A DNA stretch of 64,000 nucleotides. Origin: CAVTWS01 sp963738445 (GTDB lineage Bacteria > Actinomycetota > Acidimicrobiia > Acidimicrobiales > SHLQ01). Where the stretch lies: NCBI GenBank assembly GCA_963738445.1, contig CAVTWS010000023.1, forward strand, positions 124,001 to 188,000. The letters are read 5' to 3'. The position numbers and the translations under genes were made by a program. This document shows, in pieces, positions 1 to 8,471 of this stretch; the stretch's first letter is position 1; each line of letters starts with the position of its first letter. The notes under the pieces are model-generated. The model was not told the DNA's origin. It worked only from the letters and a program-made list of their open reading frames with translations, and did not search any database.

Positions 1-283
1 CGGACACGAACGGAATGCCGATGGGCGCGCCCTCCCACAGCCCGGAGCCGAAGTCGGCGTGGACGGTTCGGCTCAGCCCGGTGCTGGCGACGTACTGCGC
101 GGACCGGGGGTGGACCGGCAGATCCGAGACGTCCGCGTACCAGTAGTTGTTCGACGGAAACAGCTCGCAACCGCCGACGGGGACGCCGGCCGCCGTCGCA
201 TTGTCGGCGGGCACCACCAGGGCCGCCAGCAGGGCGAGGATCCCGCCCGTCACCGCTGATCGCCTTCTGGGCACGTGTCTCAT
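1..283 (-). CDS. Secreted protein of unknown function, N-terminal part only
   Basis: The gene starts at an ATG (281-283 on the minus strand) and runs off the left edge, so about 94 residues are visible. It opens with a basic stretch (MRHVPRRR), a hydrophobic segment (residues about 9-30) and small residues, which fits a Sec signal peptide. The mature part starts with a Cys-containing segment (GGCELFPSNNYWYADVS) followed by VHPRS, HADFGSG and PIGIPF. From memory this pattern occurs in large secreted proteins of actinobacteria with no assigned role. The 130 bases between this gene and the next, divergent one hold nothing else recognisable. The signal peptide is seen; the family link is inference. 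Confidence 0.6.
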   Translation of the reverse strand, partial: MRHVPRRRSAVTGGILALLAALVVPADNATAAGVPVGGCELFPSNNYWYADVSDLPVHPRSAQYVASTGLSRTVHADFGSGLWEGAPIGIPFVS

Positions 284-412
284 GGGAGCGACCTCCGGCC
301 CGCGCCAGATTTCTTACACCATCGGCACGACAGCATCGCTCCTTGAGATTGAACGGGCCATGTTCCAGCGCGAGACTCCACGGGACAACACGTCGAGGAG
401 GTTCGGGACCTC

Positions 413-1843
413 GTGGACAGATACGCCACCATCGCTCGCACCATCGAGCAGGTGCTCGGACGCCACATACCGGTGTCCGTGGCCATGCCCGATGGTCGCG
501 AGATCACCGTGCCAGATGCCGTCGCGACCATCGTCGTGAGATCCGAAGAAGCGCTGGCGCACATCATCCGGTCGCCCGGAGAGTTGGGGTTCGCACGCGC
601 CTACGTCTCGGGGGAGCTCGATTGCGAGGGCGACCTGTGGGCGGTTCTCGAGGCGATCGGGCGTCGCCCGGACGGGCTGCGACTCACGCCGCGGCAGCTG
701 TCGGCGGTGGCCCGCGCGTTCGGCGTCGACACCTTGCGCCGGCCTCCGCGTCTCCCGGCCGAGGAGATCGACGTCGGCGGTCGATTCGGGGTCCACACCC
801 GTTCCCGCGACGCACGCGCGGTGAGCCATCACTACGACGTCGGCAACGACTTCTACCGCCTGCTCCTGGGCCCCACCATGGTGTACTCCTGCGGTGTGTT
901 CGAATCGGCTACGGACAGCCTCGAACAGGCCCAGACCAACAAGATGGAGCTGATCTGCCGCAAGCTCGACCTGCAGCCCGGACAGCGGCTCCTCGATGTC
1001 GGCTGCGGATGGGGCTCACTGCTGCTCCACGCCGCCGAGCACTACGGCGTCCGCGGAGTCGGCATCACGCTGTCGAAGGAGCAGGCGGCTCTGGCGACGG
1101 AGCGGGTCGCGGCGGCTGGGCTCTCCGAACGCGTCGACATCCGGGTTCAGGACTATCGCGATGTTCCGGATGCCCCGTTCGACGCTGTGTCGTCCGTGGG
1201 CATGTTCGAACACGTCGGCGCCGCCCAGATGGCAACGTACCTGAAGCGCCTCCACTCGCTCGTGCGGCCGGGCGGGCGGGTGCTCAACCACCAGATCGGG
1301 CGGGCGCCCACCACCCATGGTCCGGCGCGGTTGAGAAACCGTCGTCGAGCGGCGCTCGATCGTTCCGGTTTCATGCACCGGTACGTGTTCCCCGATGGTG
1401 CGCTTCACCAGATCGGCTCCCTCGTGTCGGCCGTCGAGCAGGCGGGGCTCGAGGTGCGGCACCTGGAGTCCATTCGCGAGCACTACGACCTCACCCTGCG
1501 CCACTGGTCGCGGAACCTGGAAGGGAACTGGGAGGCCGCGGCTGAGGCGTCGAGCGAGGGTCGGGCGAGAGTCTGGCGCCTCTATCTCGCCGGGTCGGCG
1601 CTGTCGTTCCGGCGGGGCTCGATCTCGGTCCACCAGATCCTCGCCGTGCGCAGCGACGACGGTGTCAGCGGTCTTCCGTGGCGACTCCGATTCGAGCCGG
1701 TGCGTCTGAGCGAGCCCGTCGGACCGTCGACCGAGGCCTCGTCGATGGACCTACGCCGGACCGATCGCGACCGCCGAGGCCGACGGGTCGCGGCCAGTTC
1801 TGGCGGCGCAGTCGAACGGACCCCCTCGCGTTCGGTACGGTAA
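413..1843 (+). CDS. Cyclopropane-fatty-acyl-phospholipid synthase family methyltransferase
   Basis: A 476-residue SAM-dependent methyltransferase of the CFA synthase/mycolic-acid cyclopropane synthase family, which adds a methylene or methyl group across double bonds of membrane lipid acyl chains. The N-terminal accessory region (about 1-140) precedes the lipid-side motif SHHYDVGNDFY, then MVYSCGVF, and the SAM-binding loop LLDVGCGWGS near residue 195. VGMFEHVG and RPGGRVLNH follow as in the family. The GTG start is chosen because a GAGGAG ribosome-binding site lies about 12 bases upstream. The last 50 residues are Arg/Ser-rich and not typical of the domain, so the natural end may be less conserved. 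It is followed 35 bases later by a kinase gene on the same strand. The family is secure; the exact lipid product cannot be told. Confidence 0.9.
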   Translation: MDRYATIARTIEQVLGRHIPVSVAMPDGREITVPDAVATIVVRSEEALAHIIRSPGELGFARAYVSGELDCEGDLWAVLEAIGRRPDGLRLTPRQLSAVARAFGVDTLRRPPRLPAEEIDVGGRFGVHTRSRDARAVSHHYDVGNDFYRLLLGPTMVYSCGVFESATDSLEQAQTNKMELICRKLDLQPGQRLLDVGCGWGSLLLHAAEHYGVRGVGITLSKEQAALATERVAAAGLSERVDIRVQDYRDVPDAPFDAVSSVGMFEHVGAAQMATYLKRLHSLVRPGGRVLNHQIGRAPTTHGPARLRNRRRAALDRSGFMHRYVFPDGALHQIGSLVSAVEQAGLEVRHLESIREHYDLTLRHWSRNLEGNWEAAAEASSEGRARVWRLYLAGSALSFRRGSISVHQILAVRSDDGVSGLPWRLRFEPVRLSEPVGPSTEASSMDLRRTDRDRRGRRVAASSGGAVERTPSRSVR

Positions 1844-1878
1844 GGGCGCTCCAGTGGTGACGACAAAGGACAAGGTGC

Positions 1879-2682
1879 GTGGAACGGGTAGCCGACTACA
1901 TGATCGTGCGTCCGCTCAGCGGCGGGAACAACGGCCAGCTCTATGTGGCCAAGTGTCCGGAACGGCTGCCCATCGAGGCCGAGTTCGTGGCCGTCAAGGT
2001 GCTCGGTGAGAACGGGGGCCCCGACGCGTTCCGACGCATGACCCGTGAGCTGAAGCTCTTCGCGTCGGTGCGTTCACCCCATCTGGTCACCCTGTACGAC
2101 GCCGGTCAGGACGGCAACATCTTCTACTACTCGCTCGAGTACTTCCCGATGGGCTCGCTCGAGCAGCCGGCCGAACCGGTGTCGCGCCAGATCGCCCTGC
2201 GGGCCATGTCGAACGTGGCGCGCGCGGCGCACGCCCTGCACGAAGCGGGCGTGGCCCACCGCGACATCCGGCCCGGAAACGTGTTGCTCCACGAGGGCGG
2301 CGCCAAGCTCTCCGACCTCGGGCTGGCCCAGGTGCTCCAGCCCGGCATCACCGTCACCGGCATGGCCGGCATCGGCTCGGTCGAGTACATGGACCCGGGC
2401 ATGCTGCGCGGCGATCGCCCGTCGAGGGCGTCGGACATCTGGTCCCTCGGTGTCACCCTGCACCGGGCCCTGACCGGCGACGGTGTCTACGGCGAGCTCC
2501 CGGCCGGCGATCCGCTCCTGATCCTGCGCAAGGTGCTCTCGACCCCGCCCACCATCTCGGACAAGCTCAGCGCCGGCGATGCCTCCCTGATCACGGCGTG
2601 CCTCGACACCGACGTGGCTCGCCGCCCGCGCACCGCAGGCGAGGTGGCCGACTTCCTCGATCAGCTCGCCACCGCGGCCTGA
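1879..2682 (+). CDS. Small soluble Ser/Thr protein kinase
   Basis: A 267-residue kinase domain with no membrane segment or sensor tail. The glycine loop is poor (LSGGNNGQLYVAK). The ATP lysine is in FVAVKVL, and the catalytic loop is HRDIRPGN near residues 127-134, where the usual Lys of HRDLKPEN is Arg. The magnesium motif is DLG instead of DFG. The HRD Asp and the loop Asn are kept, so activity is possible but the Arg and DLG changes make it divergent. A GTG start follows AAAGGA by 8 bases. It converges on the antiporter operon, which also contains an FHA (phosphothreonine-binding) gene, and a second, canonical kinase lies at the far end of that operon. A link to that operon is inference. 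Confidence 0.85.
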   Translation: MERVADYMIVRPLSGGNNGQLYVAKCPERLPIEAEFVAVKVLGENGGPDAFRRMTRELKLFASVRSPHLVTLYDAGQDGNIFYYSLEYFPMGSLEQPAEPVSRQIALRAMSNVARAAHALHEAGVAHRDIRPGNVLLHEGGAKLSDLGLAQVLQPGITVTGMAGIGSVEYMDPGMLRGDRPSRASDIWSLGVTLHRALTGDGVYGELPAGDPLLILRKVLSTPPTISDKLSAGDASLITACLDTDVARRPRTAGEVADFLDQLATAA

Positions 2683-2742
2683 CCGAACCGACCTCATCTG
2701 GTCCGGTCTGGTCTGGTCTGGCCTCGTCTCATTCTCGGAACT

Positions 2743-2782
2743 GGGTGGGTGGCGTACCCCCCAGGGGGTACGCCACCCACCC
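2743..2782. terminator. Perfect 19-bp inverted repeat between convergent genes
   Basis: Two perfect 19-base arms (2743-2761 and 2764-2782) are separated by two bases. The element lies between the stop of the kinase gene and the stop of the antiporter gene, so it can fold in transcripts from both sides. There is no T-run, so it is a hairpin-type bidirectional terminator or mRNA-end stabiliser rather than a textbook intrinsic terminator. A short TGGTC/TGGTCTGG pentamer repeat (about 2698-2721) precedes it. Confidence 0.7.
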
Positions 2783-2795
2783 GATTCGAGTGGGG

Positions 2796-4238
2796 TCAGG
2801 TGGCGGGGACCTCTTCGGCGACGGTGCGGGCCCCGACCGAGGGGAGGAACTTGTCGAAGAGCGGTCCGGTCATGGCCGTCGTGACGAGGGCGATGAGCAC
2901 ACCGCCGACCTGCATCTGGTCGGTGATGAAACCGCCCTGCTTGGCCAGCAGCGCCACGACGAGGACGAGCAGGCCGCGGCAGTTCATCAAGATGCCCAGC
3001 ACGTTGCCCTCGGCCCACGACAACCCGGCCGCTCGGGCGGACAGCGCGCCGCCCGCCCACTTGCCCACGATGGCGGCCACCAGGAGCAGCGCCAGGCCCG
3101 GCAGCCAATCCCAGCCGAGCTTGGTGAAGTCGGTGTTCAAGCCGCTGAAGGCCAAGAAGATGGGCAGCAGAATCGTCGCCGTCACGTCCTGTAGACGGCT
3201 GGACATCTCCCGGAACAGCGCCTCGCGGGCCGGCATCACCGCTCCGGCCATGAACGCACCCACGATCACGTTGATGCCGATCCGGTCCGCGGCGTAGGCG
3301 CTGAAGAAGGTGACGATCAGGATCACGGCGAACATCTCCCCGCTGAATCCCGATCGGGCGTGCGCGGCGCCGATGGTGCGTTGGAGCAGCGGCCGGACCA
3401 CCAGGGCCATGATGGCCAGGTAGATGATCGTGCCGATGAAGACCTTCGACAGGTCGCCGGCATCCTTGTCCTTCGACACGCCGTCGGCCACCGCCACCAC
3501 GATGAACATCAGAATGGTGACGACCGCCGCCGCGGCGATGCCGATCGCGCCCATGGGGCTCGAGCTCAGTCCTTTCTCCTGCAGGATGCGGGCCATGACA
3601 GGGAAGGCGGTGACGGCGAGCATGGCACCGACGAACAGGGCGAATCCGGTCTTCGTGCCCACGAAGGCGCCGTCGACGTTGACCGACGCGAACTTGGCGT
3701 CGTGGAGCACCGGGAGCAGGGCGAATCCAAGGGCGACGGGGATCGCCACCACGCCGACCGCCACGGTGATGATGCCCTTCACCTTGCCCCGCAGGAGGGC
3801 GTAGTTGAGCTCGATGCCGACGAGGAACATGAAGAAGAGCAGGGCGAGCTGACCCAGGATCGACAGCACTCCACGGGCCTGGCCGGGGAAGATGCACTCG
3901 GTGATGCTCTCCAGCTTGGGTCGGAAGTTCTCGAGGGCCTCCACCTTGGTTCCCGGCGGGATCCAAGACCTCGTGGTGTCACAGTGCAGGACGTCGGGGG
4001 AATCGTCCCACTGGAAGATCGTGGCGCCGAGCAGCGACGGGCCGAGGAGGATGCCGGCAATTATCTCGCCGACGACGCGTGGTTGACCGACCTTGGTCGC
4101 CAGCTTTCCGACGAGGCGGGCGACGACCAAGATGATGGCGATGTCGAGCAGCACGAACCCGGCGACGAACGACGCCGGAAGGCCCGTGCTGTAGGTGGGT
4201 GCGGCATCGGCCGCCTGAGCGAGAAGCTCGGTGATCAT
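2796..4238 (-). CDS. CPA2-type cation/proton antiporter lacking the ion-binding Asp pair
   Basis: A 480-residue integral membrane protein of the KefB/NapA-like monovalent cation:proton antiporter-2 family with about 12 membrane segments. It aligns throughout with the next upstream gene (VGQPRVVGEIIAGILLGP, LFFMFLVGIELN, VTAFPVMARIL, GAFMAGAVMP, SGLNTDF, GILMNCRGLL). The segment that should carry the ion-binding Asp-Asp reads AAAVVTILMF: the pair is V240-T241 here, while the upstream paralogue has D197-D198 (AAVDDILAW). It also carries an extra loop (about residues 72-120) with Cys86 and Cys115. It has no C-terminal TrkA/USP domain. Its ATG overlaps the stop of the upstream antiporter (ATGA), so the two are translationally coupled. 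It may be a non-transporting partner subunit or a transporter using another residue. Confidence 0.88.
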   Translation of the reverse strand: MITELLAQAADAAPTYSTGLPASFVAGFVLLDIAIILVVARLVGKLATKVGQPRVVGEIIAGILLGPSLLGATIFQWDDSPDVLHCDTTRSWIPPGTKVEALENFRPKLESITECIFPGQARGVLSILGQLALLFFMFLVGIELNYALLRGKVKGIITVAVGVVAIPVALGFALLPVLHDAKFASVNVDGAFVGTKTGFALFVGAMLAVTAFPVMARILQEKGLSSSPMGAIGIAAAAVVTILMFIVVAVADGVSKDKDAGDLSKVFIGTIIYLAIMALVVRPLLQRTIGAAHARSGFSGEMFAVILIVTFFSAYAADRIGINVIVGAFMAGAVMPAREALFREMSSRLQDVTATILLPIFLAFSGLNTDFTKLGWDWLPGLALLLVAAIVGKWAGGALSARAAGLSWAEGNVLGILMNCRGLLVLVVALLAKQGGFITDQMQVGGVLIALVTTAMTGPLFDKFLPSVGARTVAEEVPAT

Positions 4239-6437
4239 GGGCTGCCCTCCGGGTGTCCTGAGGTGGTTGTGCTGGATGTCGTCGTTGTTGGGTTGGGGGT
4301 GGCGAAGAGATCGGAGAGCTTGGGTCGGTCGAGGCCATCCTTGCCGTGGACGACGACGACCCGTCGTGAGATCGAGCCGAGGAAGACGTCGACGCCGCCG
4401 CCATAGCGGCCTCCCGAGCGATCCTTGGCCCGCCGTTCGGAGGCCACGATCACGAGGCCGTCGAGATCCTCCACGCGGCCCGCCGAGGTCGAGATACCGA
4501 CCGCCCCGAGCGAGGCCGTGGCCGAGTCGGTGCGGCGGCTCCCCCGACTCGAATCGAGATCCGCGACGCCTATGGTCGAGGCGCGCGAGCGGGCGGAACG
4601 GGCGGCCGCCTCGAGGGCGCCGTTGCCGTGCCGACCGTCACCGACCACCAGGGTCACCGCGCCGGCCGGCGCAACCGACCCGGGCTCGGCCGTGGCCGCG
4701 CCGTCGGCGATGAGCACGTCGCACTCGGCCTCCGTCAGCACCTCGTCGACGAAACCGGGCGGAGCCGTCGCGGCATCGATGAGGACGACATCGACGTCGA
4801 GCGATTCCAGCTGGTCGATCCAGTCACGCGTCGGATCGGCCGAGAACTGGTTGACGACCTTCGCCCGCACGCCGCGGGCCGTCGCTCGCTGCTGGAGCGC
4901 AGCCAGCGCCTCCATGCTCTCGGCGATCTCGGCCAGCTGGTTGCCGAGCCCCGAACCGAGTTCGGTCCCGGAGGACTGGTATGCGTAGCGCGACAACACC
5001 AGCTCGGCGGGGGATTCGTCGCCGATCAGGTCGCAGGCGACATCGACGAGCGGAGCCGTGTGCGCCATATCGGTCACCGGGATCAGGACCCGGTAGGCGT
5101 CGGCGATCCCGAGGGCCGCCCGTTCCGCCTCGGCGACATCCTTCCGGAGGAGGCGATCGGGGTAGAAGAGTCGCAGTACGGGTTCGGTGATGATCGTGGT
5201 GAACACGGCCATCACGACGAGCATGGTGAACAGCCGGTCGTTGAGCACACCCTTCTCGCGCCCGATGTTCAAGATGATGAGCTCGGTCAGGCCGCGGGTG
5301 TTCATCAGCGTTCCGATGGCTGCGGCTTTGCGGAACGGAATGCCCTGGATTCGGCGCGCCGACGGTGGCGCCGACGAACTTTCCGGCGCAGGCCGTCAAC
5401 AGGATGAGACCCAGCGCGGCCACGTCGGAGCCCTGGAAGTCCTTGAACTCCACGTTCAGGCCGGTGGCCACGAAGAACACGGGCAGGAGCAGCAGGACGC
5501 TGACGTTCTCGAGGCGTTCCAGGATCTCGTGGAAGAGGGCGTGGGTGCCCTCGCGGGGCATGACGGCGCCGAACACGAAAGCGCCGAAGATGTGGTGAAT
5601 CCCGATCTCGGCGGTGATGAACGCCGACGCCAGGAAGCCGACCAGCACGATGGCCATGAGGTTCGGGGTGAGCTTGCCCGCCTTCTTGTACGCCTCGGCG
5701 AGCTTGACGAGCAGGGGGCGCACGACGAGGAACATCACCGCCACGAACGCGATCGACTCGACCATGACCCGAACGAAGTCCGCCGAGAGCTTGCCCGTCT
5801 CGACGACGGCCAGAACGATGGCGAGCAGGGTCCAGGCCAAGATGTCGTCGACGGCCGCGCAGGCGAGCACGAGGGCGCCGATGGTGGTGCGGTACATGCC
5901 TCGGTCCGTGAGGATGCGGGCGAGCACCGGGAAGGCCGTGACGGACATCGAGGCCCCGATGAACAGACCGAACTCGAGGAACCCCGGCTGGTTGATCTCA
6001 CCCGATTCGAGCAGGACGTCGCCGTAGCGGGTGTGCAGATACGCCGCCAGGGCGAGCCCGAGCCCGAAGGGCAGAACGATCGACGAGAACGAGATCACGC
6101 CCGCTTGACGTTCCTTGCCCCGGATCAACTTCATGTCGAGCTCGAGGCCCACGATGAACATGAAGATGATGAGGCCCAGGTTGGCCACCACCTTGAGGAA
6201 CGGCCGTATCTCCAGCGGGAACAACGTCTCGCTCGCGTCGCCGAACTGGCCGAGCAACGTCGGGCCCATGAGGATGCCCCCCACGATCTCGCCGACGACC
6301 GCGGGCTGGCGGATGCGTTTGAACAAGGCGCCCATGAGCCGGGCAACCACGATGATGATGGCGATGGCGATGAACGTGCGGGGAATGACGAACTCGTCGA
6401 CACTGACTCCCTCCATGCCGACGATCAGCCCGATCAC
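4235..6437 (-). CDS. CPA2-type cation/proton antiporter with C-terminal nucleotide-binding-like domain (one frameshift)
   Basis: The gene is about 733 residues when read across one frameshift near 5353-5356. The first part has the antiporter core: IRQPAVVGEIVGGILMGP, FIVGLELD, VTAFPVLARIL, the ion-binding pair in AAVDDILAW (D197-D198) and HIFGAFVFGAVMP. It reads KFVGATVGA and then loses frame; skipping one base restores RIQGIPFRKAAAIGTLMNTRGL and the last helices. The soluble tail (from about residue 420) has a universal-stress-protein-like fold pattern (YRVLIPVTD, DVVLIDAATAP, VTLVVGDGRHGNG). Length modulo three agrees with one extra base. The GTG start has GGAGGGG just upstream. It follows the FHA gene by 62 bases. 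It probably exchanges K+ or Na+ for H+; the ion is unknown. The frameshift is probably a sequencing error. Confidence 0.85.
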
Positions 6438-6499
6438 GACCCCTCCCTGCCTCGCTCCGCCGGCCTACCGCTCGGCGGTTCGTTCTCCCGATGTGGAAC

Positions 6500-7888
6500 C
6501 TAGACGACGTGATGTGATTCGAACACGAAATGACGCTGACCGACCCGGACCCGAGCGCCGGTCGGGACGACAGTGGGGGTTCCCGCGGTCAGTCGCTGCC
6601 AATCACCGGCGCCCGACCGAAGCAACCAGGTGCCGTTGGCCGAACCGCGGTCGACGACGGTGACATCCCAGCCCGCCAGGCGGATCTCGGCGTGCACACG
6701 AGACGTCGAGCGCTGCGGGTCGGTGACGATCATCGGTCGGGCCTCGCCCCGCGCGACCCGTTCGTCGCTGTCGGGTTGGCGACCGATGACGTAGTCGGCA
6801 TCGGCCGAGAAAGCGGCACCGTCGTCGTAGACGAACACCCCGAGGGGTGGGCGGGGGCCCTTCTGGAGGCGAAGGGTCTGTTGCAGCATCGAGATGCCGC
6901 ACACGGAGCAGTACTTGCTGTTGGGGTTGTTGAAGTGGTTCCGCACGCAGTGCACGCCGTCGACCTGGACGACGGACGCGTCGGGCATGGGCTCGTGGTC
7001 GTGGCCGTGGCCCGCTATCGGCAGCGGTTCGTGGGGCTCGTCGGCGCCGAGTTCGAGCAGGTTCACCGAAACGAACGAGGCGCTGTCGGCAACCGCCGCG
7101 GTGGGCACGGTTTCCGGGTCCGCGACGAGAGCTTCGACCGCGACGACCGGGGCCGGTGGAGGCGGAGGGGGAGGGGGAGCCAGCTGGGCTTCCGGGGCCG
7201 ACGGAGCGGCCAGCACGGGCTGGGGTTCCGGGGCCGGCGGGGCCTCAGGCACCGGCAGGGGTTCAACGGCCGCCGAAGTCTCAGGGGCCGGCAGGGGTTC
7301 AACGGCCGCCGGGGTCTCAGGGGCCGGCAGGGGTTCAGCGGCCTCGGGGGCCGGCGGTGCTTCAGCGGCCGGCTCAGCCGCGGGTTCCATCACGTCCGGT
7401 GACGCCATGGCGGCCCCCGGCACCAGGACCGCCCCACCAGCACGTATGACACCGCTGACCAACTGGAACCGGGGATCCACGCTGGGCAGCGCCTCACCGG
7501 CGGGCCGTCCGGCGATCATGCCCAGTTCACCGACGAAGACCCGGTCGACCAGCGTCGCCGAGGCCCGACCATCGAGCACCTGATTGCCGTCGGCGGTCTC
7601 CACGATGATCTCGGCCGCGCCGTGAGCGACGACCGCGGCACCGGCCGAGGTCGGCACGACGGCGCAAAACGGCGGCAGAGCGCCCGGGTCGTGCTGCGTG
7701 ACGATTGCCGCCATCCGGCGCGACAGCATCACGCCGGGGTCAGCTGCGGCCGCGAGCTCGTGGACGGTCGCCACGAGCTGGTCGAGCGCTCCACCCGGCT
7801 CACCGAACACCATGAGCACGATGTCGCCGGCGCGGACCACGATGTGGTTGCCGGGGACCACACACAAGGTCCGGCCATGGATGCTCAC
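6500..7888 (-). CDS. FHA-domain protein with zinc-ribbon-like segment and Pro/Ala linker
   Basis: A 462-residue soluble protein. The N-terminal region (about 1-170) is a globular domain I cannot name. It is followed by a low-complexity Pro/Ala/Glu linker (about 175-260) made of PLPAPET-type repeats and a run of eight prolines. A Cys motif (VHCVRNHF, YCSVCGISM: C-x12-C-x2-C) looks like a small zinc site. The C-terminal FHA domain (about 365-462) shows YVIGRQ, STSRVHAEI and GSANGTWL, so the Arg, Ser, His and Asn that bind phosphothreonine are kept. The GTG start is set by GGAGGG six bases upstream, which lies inside the preceding mini-ORF; stop and start overlap (GTGA). It probably reads the output of the flanking kinases. 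Confidence 0.85.
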   Translation of the reverse strand: MSIHGRTLCVVPGNHIVVRAGDIVLMVFGEPGGALDQLVATVHELAAAADPGVMLSRRMAAIVTQHDPGALPPFCAVVPTSAGAAVVAHGAAEIIVETADGNQVLDGRASATLVDRVFVGELGMIAGRPAGEALPSVDPRFQLVSGVIRAGGAVLVPGAAMASPDVMEPAAEPAAEAPPAPEAAEPLPAPETPAAVEPLPAPETSAAVEPLPVPEAPPAPEPQPVLAAPSAPEAQLAPPPPPPPPAPVVAVEALVADPETVPTAAVADSASFVSVNLLELGADEPHEPLPIAGHGHDHEPMPDASVVQVDGVHCVRNHFNNPNSKYCSVCGISMLQQTLRLQKGPRPPLGVFVYDDGAAFSADADYVIGRQPDSDERVARGEARPMIVTDPQRSTSRVHAEIRLAGWDVTVVDRGSANGTWLLRSGAGDWQRLTAGTPTVVPTGARVRVGQRHFVFESHHVV

Positions 7889-7986
7889 GCGTCGCCCTCC
7901 AGATTCGGCATCGGTTCGTTTAGCATCAGTTCGTTGGGCACTGGGTCGCTGGGTACTGGCTCGTTGGGCACTGGTTGGCTCAGCAT
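7885..7986 (-). CDS. Candidate 33-residue repeat peptide, coupled to both neighbours
   Basis: A short ORF fills the whole gap between the membrane-protein gene and the FHA gene. Its ATG overlaps the upstream stop (TGATG) and its TGA overlaps the downstream GTG start (GTGA). The peptide is almost only a five-residue repeat: PVPNE, PVPSD, PVPNE, LMLNE, PMPN, ending LEGDA. It is encoded by the 15-base repeat, whose period keeps the frame. A G-rich stretch (GAGGGGGG) lies about 12 bases before the ATG. The ribosome-binding site of the FHA gene is within its last codons. It may be a real small peptide, a translational-coupling device, or an accidental open frame through a minisatellite. No homologue is known to me. 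Confidence 0.4.
   Translation of the reverse strand: MLSQPVPNEPVPSDPVPNELMLNEPMPNLEGDA
7907..7981 (-). repeat. 15-bp minisatellite, five imperfect copies
   Basis: Five units of 15 bases run from 7907 to 7981 (for example 7937-7951 and 7952-7966, which differ at two positions). On the minus strand each unit encodes one pentapeptide of the PVPNE type. The repeat occupies nearly all of the space between two genes of the operon. Confidence 0.8.
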
Positions 7987-8429
7987 CAGACGATGCGCCC
8001 CCCTCGGAATCGCCAGCGCGGATCGAGGACCTTCATGGGGCCCTGGAGCCACAACCAGGCGACGATCCATGCGGTGACGAAGTGGACGCCGAAGGTCCGG
8101 AACGGCAGCGCAGAAGGCACGTCGGGCACCAGGTCGGCCTTGATGACGAGCCACAGCAGGATGCCCTCGTTGACGAGCGTGACGAAGCCGAAGAACGACG
8201 GCCAGTCCTTCTCCCAGCGATACCCCATCAGCCAGTGGTACAGGCACTCCCAGGCCACGCCGAGGACGGCCATGGCGATCAGCACCCGGAACGTGATCTT
8301 GTAGATGACGGACAGGTCGGCGCCGCCGGTGCCGGGCAGCACGGGCGACACGATGAGGGTCCAGAGGCCGCCGATCACCAACGTGACGAAGATGCGGGTC
8401 TGGATTCGACCGATGAGGGTGGGGGTCAT
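7986..8429 (-). CDS. Four-helix membrane protein of unknown function
   Basis: A 147-residue protein with hydrophobic segments at about 12-30 (IFVTLVIGGLWTLIV), 45-65 (FRVLIAMAVLGVAWECLYH), 80-97 (FFGFVTLVNEGILLWLVI) and 113-130 (FGVHFVTAWIVAWLWL). Charged and aromatic residues around the helices (ECLYHWLMGYRWEKDWPSFF) suggest a conserved cytoplasmic loop. I do not recognise a family. It lies 42 bases after the FAD enzyme gene and is coupled to the mini-ORF, so it probably works with the FAD enzyme and the FHA protein. The ATG start matches the onset of good coding sequence; a longer frame that runs over the repeat is rejected because it lacks the membrane helices. Confidence 0.75.
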   Translation of the reverse strand: MTPTLIGRIQTRIFVTLVIGGLWTLIVSPVLPGTGGADLSVIYKITFRVLIAMAVLGVAWECLYHWLMGYRWEKDWPSFFGFVTLVNEGILLWLVIKADLVPDVPSALPFRTFGVHFVTAWIVAWLWLQGPMKVLDPRWRFRGGRIV

Positions 8430-8471
8430 GCTCGATTCCGTTCAAGGTGGATCGGGTCGGAGGGACGAAGG

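Noticed and set aside
2074..3966. 630-codon minus frame over the kinase and antiporter genes
   Set aside because: It is out of frame with the antiporter, which is clearly coding, and antisense to the kinase; composition is that of a shadow.
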